Assembly (NCBI RefSeq): GCF_001612745.1 | Contig: NZ_BDBA01000043.1 | Coordinates: 1 to 40,274, forward strand | Source of the DNA: Nocardia amamiensis NBRC 102102 | GTDB lineage: Bacteria; Actinomycetota; Actinomycetes; Mycobacteriales; Mycobacteriaceae | Length of the DNA: 40,274 nucleotides | Direction: 5' to 3' | Part shown: positions 1-8,459 of the stretch, one piece after another | Numbering within the stretch: position 1 is the first letter of the stretch | Layout of the letters: the number at the start of each line of letters is the position of its first letter | The notes under the pieces: model-generated | Databases searched by the model: none | What the model saw: only the letters and a program-made list of their open reading frames with translations | Told to the model about the DNA's origin: nothing | Translations under genes and position numbers: made by a program

Positions 1-368
1 CGACACCCTCCTTCACCCAGCGGATCGGCTATGTCTGCGGCCGCACACTGCCGGACTCGATGTCCGATTGGGTGCGTGCGGACCTGGTCGGTCCCGGTGC
101 GACGCGGCGCTACCTGGTGCGGTTCCTGGTGCCGGTGCTCCCGGTGCTCATGCTGTTCCTGCTGTTGCCGGGTCCGCTCTGGATGGGCTTGGCGATGATG
201 GCGCTGCTGTATCTGCCGCTGATCTATTTCACGGTGGCGCTGCTGTACGTCTACCGGCGGCACCGGCTGATCAAGCATGGTCTCGACCCTGCTCTCGCGG
301 ACGCCGACGCCCGCCGCCGGGCCGAACGCGAACGCCTCGACTACGAACGCAGACATGGCCGAGCCTGA
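1..368 (+). CDS. DUF5313 family membrane protein (5' end cut by window)
   Basis: The reading frame is already open at base 3. The residues before the internal ATG at base 60 (TPSFTQRIGYVCGRTLP) align with the N-terminus of the next gene, so the true start lies upstream of the window. The visible protein has a short polar N-terminus, the shared motif RYLVRFL, two membrane segments (LVPVLPVLMLFLLLPG and WMGLAMMALLYLPLIYF) and an Arg/Glu-rich cytoplasmic tail ending in a YERRHGR motif. DUF5313 is a small actinobacterial two-helix membrane family with no assigned function. The downstream gene is a tandem paralogue with the same layout. The function is unknown; the family call is from memory and fairly secure. 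Confidence 0.75.
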   Translation, partial: TPSFTQRIGYVCGRTLPDSMSDWVRADLVGPGATRRYLVRFLVPVLPVLMLFLLLPGPLWMGLAMMALLYLPLIYFTVALLYVYRRHRLIKHGLDPALADADARRRAERERLDYERRHGRA

Positions 369-419
369 GCCGGGTCCACAAACTAGCGGTGACTTATACC
401 ACAGGCATAGCCTGGATGC

Positions 420-785
420 ATGAAAACCCCCACGATAAGGCAGCGGATCGCCTACGATCTCGGCCGCGAACTCCCCGAGGAGCTGCACGAGTGGGTCATT
501 CACGACCTCGTCGGACACGGGGCCATGGAGCGATATCTCGTCCGGTTTCTCGGGCCTGCCATCCCGTTCTTCGCCTTGGTGCTGCTGTTCCCGGGGCCGC
601 TACCCCTCAAGATCGGCTTGATCGTGATGATGATCGTGCCGCTGGTCGTCTTCACGGTCGCGCTCAGCTACGTCTGGCGCCGATTCCGCCTGGTCCAGCA
701 CGGCCTGAATCCGGAATTGGTCGATCACGGCAAGGTCACCGAACACGAGCGGGATCTATACGAACTGCGCTACGGCCACCGATAG
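420..785 (+). CDS. DUF5313 family membrane protein (tandem paralogue)
   Basis: A 121-residue protein starting MKTPTIRQRIAYDLGRELPE. It shares with its upstream neighbour the N-terminal pattern TPxxxQRIxY, the segment RYLVRFL, two hydrophobic helices (about residues 42-60 and 64-82) and a C-terminal YELRYGHR that mirrors YERRHGR in the first copy. It is therefore a tandem duplicate. The gap between the two genes is about 50 bases and holds the AT-rich stretch ttataccacaggcatagc, which could carry a promoter -10. No catalytic residues are visible. The function of the family is unknown; a small membrane protein is all the sequence supports. Confidence 0.8.
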   Translation: MKTPTIRQRIAYDLGRELPEELHEWVIHDLVGHGAMERYLVRFLGPAIPFFALVLLFPGPLPLKIGLIVMMIVPLVVFTVALSYVWRRFRLVQHGLNPELVDHGKVTEHERDLYELRYGHR

Positions 786-893
786 CGGCCCGCGGACGCA
801 AGCCGAGACGTACGTGCACTGAGTAGCCACGCACGGCAGCGCTCTACGTCCGAAACGAACACACCCCGCGAACATGCCGCGTCGCGGGCGCGG

Positions 894-907
894 CAAAATA
901 GCTACAG
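894..907 (+). promoter_or_regulatory. candidate -10 element giving a leaderless rraA start
   Basis: CAAAAT at 894-899 lies seven bases before the GTG at 907, which is the expected -10 to +1 distance. No Shine-Dalgarno sequence precedes this GTG. Transcription would then begin at or next to the start codon. Inference from spacing only. Confidence 0.35.
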
Positions 908-1395
908 TGACCGAATCGCAGAATGTAATCGCCACTGCCGACCTGGCCGATGAGATCGGCCCGGAGATCCGCAGCTGCGACACGCAGTTCCTTCAGTTCG
1001 GCGGGCGCGCGGCGTTTTCCGGACGCATCACCACCATCCGCTGCTTCCAGGACAATCTGCTGGTGAAGCAGACGCTCGGCGAACCGGGCGAAGGCAAAGT
1101 GCTGGTGGTCGACGGCGGTGCGAGCGTGCACACCGCGCTGGTCGGCGACATCATCGCCGGACGCGGTGTCGACAACGGCTGGGCGGGCGTCATCGTGAAC
1201 GGCGCGGTCCGCGACTCCGCCATCCTGCGCACCCTCGGCATCGGCATCAAGGCGCTGGGCACCAACCCGCGCAAGAGCACCCAGACCGGCAGCGGTGAGC
1301 GCGATGTGCCGGTCGAATTCGGCGGGGTCACCTTCGTCCCCGGCGAGATGCTCTACAGCGACCACGACGGCGTTGTCGTGCGCGCCGAAGACTGA
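907..1395 (+). CDS. rraA: RraA-like protein (ribonuclease E regulator / HMG-CHA aldolase family)
   Basis: GTG at 907 is chosen because it gives 162 residues, matching the 161-residue E. coli RraA, and the protein then begins [17 protein letters not shown]. An in-frame ATG 33 bases upstream would add an arginine-rich extension unlike the family. Conserved family segments are the middle [21 protein letters not shown], the segment [17 protein letters not shown] with its Arg-Asp pair, and [14 protein letters not shown]. RraA binds RNase E in enterobacteria; close relatives are 4-hydroxy-4-methyl-2-oxoglutarate aldolases that use the same G-x-R-D motif and a divalent metal. Sequence alone does not separate the two roles. 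The gene stands alone and converges with the S4 gene across a shared hairpin. Confidence 0.85.
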   Translation: MTESQNVIATADLADEIGPEIRSCDTQFLQFGGRAAFSGRITTIRCFQDNLLVKQTLGEPGEGKVLVVDGGASVHTALVGDIIAGRGVDNGWAGVIVNGAVRDSAILRTLGIGIKALGTNPRKSTQTGSGERDVPVEFGGVTFVPGEMLYSDHDGVVVRAED

Positions 1396-1397
1396 AT

Positions 1398-1421
1398 CGG
1401 CGGTCGCGTAGCAGACCGCCG
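1398..1421. terminator. shared hairpin between rraA and the S4 gene
   Basis: Perfect 8-bp stem CGGCGGTC/GACCGCCG (1398-1405 with 1414-1421) with an 8-base loop, three bases after the rraA stop and between two converging genes. There is no clear T-tract, so termination is inferred from position and stem strength. Confidence 0.5.
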
Positions 1422-1436
1422 CTGTCCAGGTCGCGG

Positions 1437-1655
1437 TCAGGCCGACACCCTGGCCCTGTGACCGGCGAGGGCGACCACGTCACCGACGTGCAATTGCCGT
1501 CCGCGACGTAGCTCGACCTCGTCGTTCACTCGCACCAATCCGGCGGCGATCACGATCTTTGCCTCCGAACCGGATTCGATCAGGTTGGCCAGTTTCAGAA
1601 ACTGACCGAGCCGAATGACGTCGTCATCGATCGGCACATCGACTGGTTCTGACAT
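1437..1655 (-). CDS. small S4-domain RNA-binding protein
   Basis: A 72-residue protein starting MSEPVDVPIDDDVIRLGQFL. The S4 fold is recognisable from IRLGQFLKLANLIESGSEAK, the turn AAGLVRVNDE and the basic RRGRQLHVGDVV. The length is typical of stand-alone S4 proteins of the YbcJ/RlbA type, which bind structured RNA. The ATG at 1655 is preferred over an in-frame GTG at 1688 because the family usually begins just before this region. A weak GGAG lies about 15 bases upstream. It diverges from lysX. The exact RNA target is unknown. Confidence 0.75.
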   Translation of the reverse strand: MSEPVDVPIDDDVIRLGQFLKLANLIESGSEAKIVIAAGLVRVNDEVELRRGRQLHVGDVVALAGHRARVSA

Positions 1656-1800
1656 GAGATAAATACTTACTCCGCCATCCCCACTCACCGGACAGCGCCC
1701 CGCACCTCCAGCGACTTATGAGCAACCGCCGACTTACGAGCACTGACACGCCGCGCCACAGGCGTGGCAAATCTGACACAGCTGCGTACACACTGGTTCC

Positions 1801-4800
1801 GTGACGTCCACGCAAGCCCCGCAACACATCGATACCGAACCGCCCCCGGACAGACCGGCCCCGCCGGTCCCGCACCGTGGGCACGGACGACTTTCGGAAG
1901 TGCCGCATATCGCGGGATCGACCCTCGGTGTGTTCGCCGTGCTGTGTTTTCTCTGGAGCCTTTCCCCGGGACTTCGTTTCCTGACCCAGGTGCCGCGCCG
2001 CTACATCGACGACTATTACTTCGACGCGCCGGACACCAATTTGATGTGGGCGCTGATCGTCGGATTGCTGGCGGGCGCGGTCGCCAGCCGGAAACGAATC
2101 GCCTGGTGGTTGCTCGTCGCTTATCTCGCGAGCTACACGGTCGGAAATATCCTCATCTTCACCGAGCAGGGCAATATCCACGCGCTGGTGGCTATGGTGC
2201 TGCATCTCGCGGTGATCGGCGTGCTCATCGCGGCGTGGCCGGAGTTCTACACCAAAGTGCGCCGCGGCGCGGGCTGGAAGGCGCTCGGTGTGCTGGTCGG
2301 CGGCTTGGCCGCCGGTGCGCTGCTCGGCTGGGGCCTGGTGGAGTTGTTCCCCGGCACCCTGCCGCCGGGCGTGCAGCGACCCGCCTGGGCGCTGTACCGG
2401 GTGACCGCGGCGGTACTGGCGGAAAACGAGCACTTCGACGGCCATCCGCGGCCGTTCGTCAACTTCCTGCTCGGCCTGTTCGGCGCCGTCGCGCTGCTCG
2501 CCGCCGTGATCATCCTGCTGCGTTCCCAGCGCGCGGCCAACGCGATGACCGGGACCGACGAGTCGGCGATCCGCGGGCTGCTGGAACGCTCGGACGTGGA
2601 GGATTCGCTCGGCTACTTCGCCACCCGCCGGGACAAGGCGGTGGTGTTCGCACCGAGCGGCAAGGCGGCCGTGACCTACCGGGTGGAGCTGGGCGTGTGC
2701 CTGGCCAGCGGCGACCCGATCGGCATCCGCGAGGCCTGGCCACAGGCGATCGATGCCTGGCTGCGCTTGGCCGACCGCTTCGGGTGGGCACCCGCGGTGA
2801 TGGGCGCGAGCGAACTCGGCGCGACCGCGTATCGGCGCGCCGGCCTGTCCGTGCTGCGTCTCGGCGACGAGGCCATTGTGGACACCAGGAGTTTCTCGCT
2901 GGCAGGGCCGGAGATGAAGCCGGTGCGCCAGGCCGCGAACCGGCTGCGCAAGCATGGCGTGGGGGTGCGCATTCGCCGGCACCGCGATATCCCCGCCGAG
3001 GAGTTCCCCCAGATCATCACCCGCGCGGACAGCTGGCGCGACACCGAGACCGAGCGTGGGTTCTCCATGGCCCTCGGCCGATTGGGTGATCCGTTGGACG
3101 GCGATTGCCTGCTGGTCGAGGCGGTCGATCCGCAGGGCCGGGTGCTCGGCATGCTGTCGCTGGTCCCCTGGGGACGCACCGGTGTCTCCCTGGAGTTGAT
3201 GCGCCGCGACCCCCAGGGCCCCAATGGCGTGATGGAGCTGATGATCTCGCAGCTCGCGCTGAACTCCGATCAGTTCGCCGTCACCAAGGTGTCGTTGAAC
3301 TTCGCGGTGTTCCGCTCGGTGTTCGAGGAGGGCGGCCGGATCGGCGCCGGTCCCGTGCTGCGCTTGTGGCGCGGCGTGCTGTTGTTCTTCTCGCGCTGGT
3401 GGCAGCTGGAGGCGCTGTATCGCTCGAACGTCAAGTACCAGCCGCATTGGGCTCCCCGGTTCTTCGTGTTCGAAGAGCACAGGCATTTGCCGCGCGTCGC
3501 GGTGGCCAGCGCGCTGGCCGAGGGTTTCCTCCCACGGCTCGGCAAGGAGCCCGGCACGATGACGCACACCGGCGAGCACACCGCGGTGCCCGCGACGATG
3601 ACGGGCCTGCACGCCGACGGCAGCGCACCGGAGATTGCGCAGGTGCCGGGCGGGGAGGAGCTTCCGCGCAGGCCCGAGCAGGTTCGCGTGCGCATGGACA
3701 AGCTTGCCCGCCTTGTCGATTCCGGCATCGATCCCTACCCGGTCGCCTACCCGCCGACGCACACCGTCGCCGAGGCGCGGCGTTCCCCGCGCGGCACCAC
3801 GGTCCGGGTCTGCGGCAGGCTGCTGCGCATTCGCGACTACGGCGGCGTGATCTTCGCGGTGGTGCGGGACTGGACCGACGACATCCAATTGATGATCGAT
3901 CGCGACCGGGTCGGCGCCGAACGCAGCGCCGAGTTCGGCGAGTTCTTCGACCTCGGCGACCTGATCGAGGTGAGCGGCCAGATCGGGCAGAGCAGGCGTG
4001 GTGAGCTGTCGCTGCTCGCGGCGGACTGGCGGATGCTGGGCAAGTGCCTGCACCCGTTGCCGGAAAAATGGAAAGGCCTGTCCGATCCCGAGGCCAGGGT
4101 GCGGCAGCGCTACGTCGACATGGCGATCAACACCGAGACGCGCGAGGTGCTGGCCAAACGCAGCGCGGTGGTGCGCTCGCTGCGGGATTCGTTGAACTCC
4201 TGGGGATTCCTGGAGATGGAGACACCGATCCTGCAACGAGTGCACGGCGGCGCCAACGCGACGCCGTTCGACACCCACATCAACGCCTACGACCTCGACC
4301 TCTACCTCCGTATCGCGCCCGAGCTGTACCTGAAGCGTTTGTGCGTCGGCGGTATGGAGAAGGTGTTCGAGATCGGACGGACCTTCCGCAACGAGGGCGT
4401 CGACTTCAGTCACAATCCCGAGTTCACCATCCTGGAGGCGTACGAGGCGCACAGCGATTACGAGCGGATGATGCACCTGTGCCGTCGGCTGATCCAGAAC
4501 GCCGCGATCGCGGCGAACGGTGCGATGGCGGCGTTGCGGCCCACCGGGAACGGCGCGTTCGAGGAGGTGGACATCTCCGGCGAGTGGCGGGTGATGACGG
4601 TGCACACAGCGGTGTCCGAGGCGATCGGCACCGCGATCACGCCGGAGACCGGGGTCGAGGAACTGCGCGAGCTGTGCGACAAGGTCGACGTGCCCTATCA
4701 GCACGGCTGGGACGCGGGCCAAGTGGTGCTGGAGATGTATGAGCACCTGGTCGAGTCCCGCACCGAGGAACCGACGTTCTACATCGACTTCCCGACCTCG

Positions 4801-5124
4801 GTGTCCCCGCTCACCAGGCAGCATCGCAGCCTCCCCGGCGTCACCGAGCGCTGGGACCTGGTCGCGTGGGGCGTCGAGCTCGGCACCGCGTATAGCGAAC
4901 TCACCGATCCGGTGGAGCAGCGGCGCAGGCTCACCGAGCAGTCGCTGCTCGCGGCGGGCGGCGACCCGGAGGCGATGGAGCTCGACGAGGACTTCCTGCA
5001 GGCGCTCGAACACGCGATGCCGCCGACCGGCGGGCTCGGGATGGGTGTGGACCGGATCGTCATGCTGATCACCGGACGAAGCATTCGTGAGACGCTGGCT
5101 TTCCCACTGGTGAAACCACGCTGA
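1801..5124 (+). CDS. lysX: LysX: lysylphosphatidylglycerol synthetase fused to lysyl-tRNA synthetase
   Basis: 1107 residues with three parts. Residues about 38-242 hold six or so membrane segments. Residues about 250-560 form the DUF2156 (MprF-like) lysyl transferase domain, with [20 protein letters not shown] near its start. From about 620 a class II lysyl-tRNA synthetase follows: an OB-fold anticodon domain (about 660-745), motif 2 around [14 protein letters not shown] (residues 862-875) and motif 3 [13 protein letters not shown] (about 1078-1090). The fused enzyme charges tRNA-Lys and transfers lysine to phosphatidylglycerol. In M. tuberculosis the product is linked to resistance to cationic peptides and membrane stress. 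GTG 1801 is the first good start; there is no clear RBS, and TACACA at 1787-1792 may give a leaderless transcript. Length is close to the 1172 residues of the mycobacterial protein. A second, housekeeping LysS should exist elsewhere. Confidence 0.95.
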   Translation: MTSTQAPQHIDTEPPPDRPAPPVPHRGHGRLSEVPHIAGSTLGVFAVLCFLWSLSPGLRFLTQVPRRYIDDYYFDAPDTNLMWALIVGLLAGAVASRKRIAWWLLVAYLASYTVGNILIFTEQGNIHALVAMVLHLAVIGVLIAAWPEFYTKVRRGAGWKALGVLVGGLAAGALLGWGLVELFPGTLPPGVQRPAWALYRVTAAVLAENEHFDGHPRPFVNFLLGLFGAVALLAAVIILLRSQRAANAMTGTDESAIRGLLERSDVEDSLGYFATRRDKAVVFAPSGKAAVTYRVELGVCLASGDPIGIREAWPQAIDAWLRLADRFGWAPAVMGASELGATAYRRAGLSVLRLGDEAIVDTRSFSLAGPEMKPVRQAANRLRKHGVGVRIRRHRDIPAEEFPQIITRADSWRDTETERGFSMALGRLGDPLDGDCLLVEAVDPQGRVLGMLSLVPWGRTGVSLELMRRDPQGPNGVMELMISQLALNSDQFAVTKVSLNFAVFRSVFEEGGRIGAGPVLRLWRGVLLFFSRWWQLEALYRSNVKYQPHWAPRFFVFEEHRHLPRVAVASALAEGFLPRLGKEPGTMTHTGEHTAVPATMTGLHADGSAPEIAQVPGGEELPRRPEQVRVRMDKLARLVDSGIDPYPVAYPPTHTVAEARRSPRGTTVRVCGRLLRIRDYGGVIFAVVRDWTDDIQLMIDRDRVGAERSAEFGEFFDLGDLIEVSGQIGQSRRGELSLLAADWRMLGKCLHPLPEKWKGLSDPEARVRQRYVDMAINTETREVLAKRSAVVRSLRDSLNSWGFLEMETPILQRVHGGANATPFDTHINAYDLDLYLRIAPELYLKRLCVGGMEKVFEIGRTFRNEGVDFSHNPEFTILEAYEAHSDYERMMHLCRRLIQNAAIAANGAMAALRPTGNGAFEEVDISGEWRVMTVHTAVSEAIGTAITPETGVEELRELCDKVDVPYQHGWDAGQVVLEMYEHLVESRTEEPTFYIDFPTSVSPLTRQHRSLPGVTERWDLVAWGVELGTAYSELTDPVEQRRRLTEQSLLAAGGDPEAMELDEDFLQALEHAMPPTGGLGMGVDRIVMLITGRSIRETLAFPLVKPR

Positions 5125-5223
5125 GCGCGTCTTCCCGGCGATCGGTTCTCATCCAGCGAATCGGGCGGCTACGCTTGGAAATTCGGCTCCGGGAGGAGGC
5201 CGATACACCGTAAGGGGTTTGAT

Positions 5224-5436
5224 ATGTACCTTGACCTGCTGGCCAACGCAAGTCTGCTGGACCACTCCGTGTGGGCGAGCCCGGACGTGTGGATGGGTTC
5301 GGCGACGGAACTCGCCGCCAAAAAGAAGAAGAGCAGCAGGGGCGGTCTGATCGTCGGCGCCATCTGCTGCCTGTTGGTCGTGGCGTTGATCGTCGTCGGT
5401 ATCTACCTGCTGACCAAGCGGAAGAAGAACACCTGA
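5224..5436 (+). CDS. small single-pass membrane protein
   Basis: A 70-residue protein preceded by a good ribosome site (GTAAGGGG, about eight bases before ATG). The N-terminal half is mildly hydrophobic, followed by the basic cluster AAKKKKSSRG, one strong membrane helix (about residues 41-63, GLIVGAICCLLVVALIVVGI) and a basic tail TKRKKNT. The flanking lysine clusters suggest a short protein anchored in the cytoplasmic membrane. No family is recognised. It follows lysX at about 100 bases and ends at a strong hairpin, so it may be its own unit. Confidence 0.65.
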   Translation: MYLDLLANASLLDHSVWASPDVWMGSATELAAKKKKSSRGGLIVGAICCLLVVALIVVGIYLLTKRKKNT

Positions 5437-5448
5437 CGGCAGGCTTCG

Positions 5449-5481
5449 ACGGCCCGGCTCGCGTGCGGCGAACCGGGCCGT
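5449..5481. terminator. hairpin between the small membrane gene and the Uma2 gene
   Basis: Perfect 9-bp stem ACGGCCCGG/CCGGGCCGT (5449-5457 with 5473-5481), followed by TGTTCG. It sits between converging genes and can serve both strands. Confidence 0.65.
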
Positions 5482-5503
5482 TGTTCGTGCCGGGTAGCCC
5501 GAC

Positions 5504-6082
5504 TCAGAGCCGGTCGATCTCGGTGAGGTCGATGTCGATATCGAACGGCACGGTCAGCTTCAGGCGATCGTGGTGAATTCCGGTGAGCGCGTACGCCTTG
5601 GTTGCCGGGTCCAGTTCGTAGACATAGACCACTGGGCGGCCATCCGCATTCTCGACCCGCCAGAAGTGAGCGATTTCTGCGCGGGCGTACAGCTGTGGTT
5701 TGCGCTCCCGGTCACGGGTACGTGATTCGGTGGACACTACCTCGACCGCCAATATGACGTCATCGGCCTGGTATGAGGTCAGCCCGGGACCGCCGTCGCG
5801 CTCAGCGTGGACCACGACCACGTCCGGTTCAGGACGCTGGTTCCGCTCGAGCGTCACGGTCATTTCCCGTCGCACCCGCAGATGCGCTGGGGCGAGCCGA
5901 CGAAGCGCGAAGTTGAGCAGATCGATGACCAGAATGTGGAACTTGGCCTGCGGGCTCACGAAGACGAGGCTCCCGTCGATCAACTCGGTGTGCGGGGGAA
6001 GGTCGGGCAGGCGATCAAGATCCTCGGCAACGAACCCGCCCGGCGGCGGACGCAGCCACTGCGGAAACGGCTCGACGGTCAT
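5504..6082 (-). CDS. Uma2-family (DUF820) putative PD-(D/E)XK nuclease
   Basis: 192 residues. The restriction-endonuclease-like core shows Glu34 in TELIDGSLVFVSP, PEPDVVV (Asp87), AVEVVSTES (Glu114) and Lys128 in RDRERKPQLYA, in the order and spacing of the Uma2/DUF820 family, followed by the family segment IAHFWRV. These residues form the expected metal-binding site of a PD-(D/E)XK nuclease. The biological role of Uma2 proteins is unclear; they are most abundant in cyanobacteria and often occur singly or near mobile DNA. Here it stands alone, divergent from a histidine phosphatase, with a perfect 14-bp palindrome between the two starts. Confidence 0.85.
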   Translation of the reverse strand: MTVEPFPQWLRPPPGGFVAEDLDRLPDLPPHTELIDGSLVFVSPQAKFHILVIDLLNFALRRLAPAHLRVRREMTVTLERNQRPEPDVVVVHAERDGGPGLTSYQADDVILAVEVVSTESRTRDRERKPQLYARAEIAHFWRVENADGRPVVYVYELDPATKAYALTGIHHDRLKLTVPFDIDIDLTEIDRL

Positions 6083-6126
6083 GCTTCGAGTATGTCACCC
6101 GCGTGTGGCCTGCCGCAGGGTCCGGA

Positions 6127-6140
6127 TGCAACCGGTTGCA
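6127..6140. promoter_or_regulatory. perfect 14-bp palindrome, LacI-family-like operator
   Basis: TGCAACCGGTTGCA is a perfect palindrome with a central CG, as is usual for LacI-family operators in actinobacteria. It lies between the divergent starts of the Uma2 gene (6082) and the histidine phosphatase gene (6163). No LacI-type regulator is encoded in the window, so a trans-acting protein would be needed. Known: the operator shape. Inference: its use here. Confidence 0.5.
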
Positions 6141-6162
6141 GGGCATCGGGCAGAGTGGGCGT

Positions 6163-6780
6163 GTGCAGTTGATCCTCGTTCGCCATGCTCAGCCGGTCCG
6201 GATATCGAACTCCGCAGGACCCGCGGATCCGGAGTTGTCCCCGCAGGGACTGGAGCAGTCCGAGCGGGTGCCTGCAGCGCTCGGGCATCATCGGATCTCC
6301 CGCGTGGTGAGCAGTCCGCAACGCAGGGCGCGGGAAACGGCGGCGCCGACCGCCGCGAAACTCGGTCTCGACGTGGAGATCGTCGACGACCTCGCCGAAT
6401 ACGATCGCGATCTGCCCGCCTATATCCCGATCGAAGACGCGAAGGTCGAATTCCGGGACGCGTACGAGCGGATCAAAGCCGGGGACTTCCCGTTGCAGGT
6501 CGATGGCGATGCCTTCAAAGCCAGAGTGCGCGCCGCCGTCGAAGACATTGTCGCCGGTGCGGGGCCAGAGGACACCGTCATCGTGTTCGCGCACGGCGGG
6601 GTGATCAATGTGACGCTGCAAGAGATCCTCGGACTGGAACGGCCACTGACGTTCCCCATCGACTACTGCTCGATCACCCGGATCCTCTTCTCCCGCAGCG
6701 GACGGCGTACAGCGGCAACGGTCAACGAGAACGGGCACGTGTGGGATCTCTTGCCGCGCAACGTCGCTCCGCGACCCTGA
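6163..6780 (+). CDS. histidine phosphatase family protein
   Basis: GTG 6163 is chosen because the protein then begins VQLILVRHAQP, with the catalytic Arg-His pair (residues 7-8) at the canonical distance from the N-terminus; this gives 205 residues. Other family features are LSPQGLEQSERVPAAL (second Arg/Glu region), RVVSSPQRRARETA with the second catalytic arginine, and FAHGGV with the second catalytic histidine near residue 145. The family includes phosphoglycerate mutases and broad-specificity phosphatases. The active-site proton donor and substrate specificity cannot be read from sequence, so the substrate is unknown. It diverges from the Uma2 gene. Confidence 0.88.
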   Translation: MQLILVRHAQPVRISNSAGPADPELSPQGLEQSERVPAALGHHRISRVVSSPQRRARETAAPTAAKLGLDVEIVDDLAEYDRDLPAYIPIEDAKVEFRDAYERIKAGDFPLQVDGDAFKARVRAAVEDIVAGAGPEDTVIVFAHGGVINVTLQEILGLERPLTFPIDYCSITRILFSRSGRRTAATVNENGHVWDLLPRNVAPRP

Positions 6781-6837
6781 CGCTTCACAGCCGATTGCCA
6801 GGACCATCGCACCGGCGTCCCAGCGACGGAATCTTCA

Positions 6838-7167
6838 ATGGGACCGGTGAGCTACTCAATCTCCAAAACCGCTACGCCGCTACGGCGTCTCGCTCGGGTG
6901 ACCGTAGCGGGCGCGCTGATCGCCCTCCCGCTCGCTGCTCTCGCCGGGACGGCATCCGCCGAAGCACCGGCCGGACCGGCCGACGGGGTCCACGTACAAG
7001 TCGTGGACGAACCAGAGCAGGGTGCCGATATCAATCGGCCCCGTCACTTCGAAAGACATGAAAGGCACGACGGCCCGTGCCCCGGGCCGGGTGACCACCC
7101 GTGGCGCGATGCACCGCCGCGGCAGTTCCACTTCCAGCAGAACTTGCCGCCGACCGGGTCGAGCTAG
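6838..7167 (+). CDS. small secreted protein of unknown function
   Basis: About 109 residues from ATG 6838; a GTG at 6847 is an alternative start with the same signal peptide. The signal has a basic n-region (PLRRLARV), a hydrophobic core (VAGALIALPLAALAG) and a likely cleavage after TASA. The mature part is short, rich in His, Pro, Asp and Glu (HFERHERHDGPCPGPGDHPW) and has a single cysteine. It could bind metal ions, but that is speculation. No family is recognised. It ends just before a strong shared terminator. Confidence 0.6.
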   Translation: MGPVSYSISKTATPLRRLARVTVAGALIALPLAALAGTASAEAPAGPADGVHVQVVDEPEQGADINRPRHFERHERHDGPCPGPGDHPWRDAPPRQFHFQQNLPPTGSS

Positions 7168-7188
7168 CCCGGCCGCCCGGGAAAACCG

Positions 7189-7220
7189 AAGGCCCACCTC
7201 CATATCCGGAGGTGGGCCTT
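7189..7220. terminator. bidirectional terminator between secreted protein and cutinase genes
   Basis: Perfect 13-bp stem AAGGCCCACCTCC/GGAGGTGGGCCTT (7189-7201 with 7208-7220) with a six-base loop. It gives a short T-run on both strands and lies between converging genes 21 and 17 bases away. Confidence 0.9.
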
Positions 7221-7237
7221 GTGGTTTCCGCGATGGC

Positions 7238-8137
7238 TCAGGCCATGCCCGCGATCCAGTTGCGCATCCAGGAGATGGCGGTCTGGCCGCCGCCTACCTG
7301 GTAGCTGCCGTACACCGTGTGCGCCTGCGACTTGTAGAAGCGCTCGAGATCCTTGGCCCGCTGCTGGTTGGCCGAGTCGGTCAGCTGCGACTGCAGGGTC
7401 GGGACACCGCCGAGCGCCATCAGATCGCCGATGATGTTGCCCGCCTCGATCTGGTAGCGCCAGAGGTTGGCGGGGTTGGCGTCCGACGCCTGGGCGAGGA
7501 ATCCGGCGAACCGTGTGACGAAGTCGTCGCTCGCGGTTGCGCAGTAGAGGTCGTCGACGGCGCAGATGGTGCGCGTGCGATCGCTGACCCAGCCGAAGCC
7601 GCCGACCCGGGGGCCGCCCGCGCCGGCTCCGGGAGCGAACGGGCCGACCTGGATGTCGGTGGGCGAACGACGTGGGTCGGAGATCAGGCCGACACCTGCG
7701 ACGCGGTCGGGCGACACGACACCGAGCCCGGTGCCGATCTCCGCGGCGACGTCACCGGCCGCGTCCGCGCCCTGGCTGTAGCCGACGATCGCGATCTTGG
7801 TCGCGCCGCAGCGCTGCGCCATGCCCGCGATCAGCCCGCGCGCGTTGTCGACCGCCTCTTTCTTCGAGTTGCCGTAAACCTCACCTTCCCAAGGGAAGGC
7901 GGTGGCGGCATAGGTCACGTAGTCGACCTCCGCGGAGGACGGCAGACCTCGGGTGACGCCGGACAACATGCCCGGCTGCGGCGTCTTGTCGTGCCCGGTC
8001 TCCCAGGTACCCGGTATCGCCACCACATACAGGCTCGGGCAGCCGGGGGCCGCGCTCGCCGATCCACTGCCGAAAACCAAGCCGGACATCACCGTCGCGG
8101 ACGCGCCCAGAGCCGCGACGACCTTCTTCCACTGCAT
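7238..8137 (-). CDS. secreted cutinase-family hydrolase
   Basis: 299 residues with a signal peptide (KK then VVAALGASATVMSGLVFG, cleavage likely after ASA near residue 29). The alpha/beta-hydrolase nucleophile is Ser121 in VGYSQGADAAG, the cutinase pattern G-Y-S-Q-G. The catalytic aspartate is in CAVDDLYC, where the two cysteines form the usual disulfide, and the histidine is in SQAHTVYG near residue 273. Cys33 and Cys110 probably make the N-terminal disulfide. Such cutinase-like proteins of mycobacteria and nocardiae are extracellular esterases or lipases. The exact substrate is unknown. GGAGCGG lies just before the ATG. The upstream 320 bases are non-coding. Confidence 0.9.
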   Translation of the reverse strand: MQWKKVVAALGASATVMSGLVFGSGSASAAPGCPSLYVVAIPGTWETGHDKTPQPGMLSGVTRGLPSSAEVDYVTYAATAFPWEGEVYGNSKKEAVDNARGLIAGMAQRCGATKIAIVGYSQGADAAGDVAAEIGTGLGVVSPDRVAGVGLISDPRRSPTDIQVGPFAPGAGAGGPRVGGFGWVSDRTRTICAVDDLYCATASDDFVTRFAGFLAQASDANPANLWRYQIEAGNIIGDLMALGGVPTLQSQLTDSANQQRAKDLERFYKSQAHTVYGSYQVGGGQTAISWMRNWIAGMA

Positions 8138-8459
8138 ACCGCTCCAAACCCTTGCCCTCGTCGAACTTCCCGCCGAGTTGCCGCGTCAATGCTGAACCCA
8201 TCGGATGTCGTTCCAGTGCACGCCAAGTGAACACAAGTCACTCAGCCGGTTCGACCTGCACCGTCCAACGACATGTCAAGATCAGCCACACGCCGAAGAT
8301 CACAATAAGGGCACAACCGCCGCAATGCCATTCGAAACCCGGAGTGTGTCGGATTTCCGACAGTCAGCGATGGGTGAGCGGTCGCGCATCGATCGCGAAA
8401 AGGCGCCTGTGGACGAGTTGTCCACAGGCGCCTTCGTTTCCGCTCCGGTAAGAGAGGGT
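8138..8459. other. non-coding gap between gltD and cutinase gene
   Basis: No convincing gene. It holds the gltD terminator (8400-8434) and must contain the cutinase promoter. TTGACA reading leftwards at about 8272-8277 is a possible -35, but no matching -10 was found. Confidence 0.5.
8400..8434 (-). terminator. gltD terminator
   Basis: Perfect 15-bp stem (8400-8414 with 8420-8434) with a five-base loop, 26 bases after the gltD stop. Read on the minus strand it ends in CTTTTCGC, a short U-tract. Confidence 0.88.

Noticed and set aside
1624..5013. A 1129-codon open frame antisense to lysX
   Set aside because: Composition is that of a shadow frame and lysX motifs are unmistakable on the other strand.
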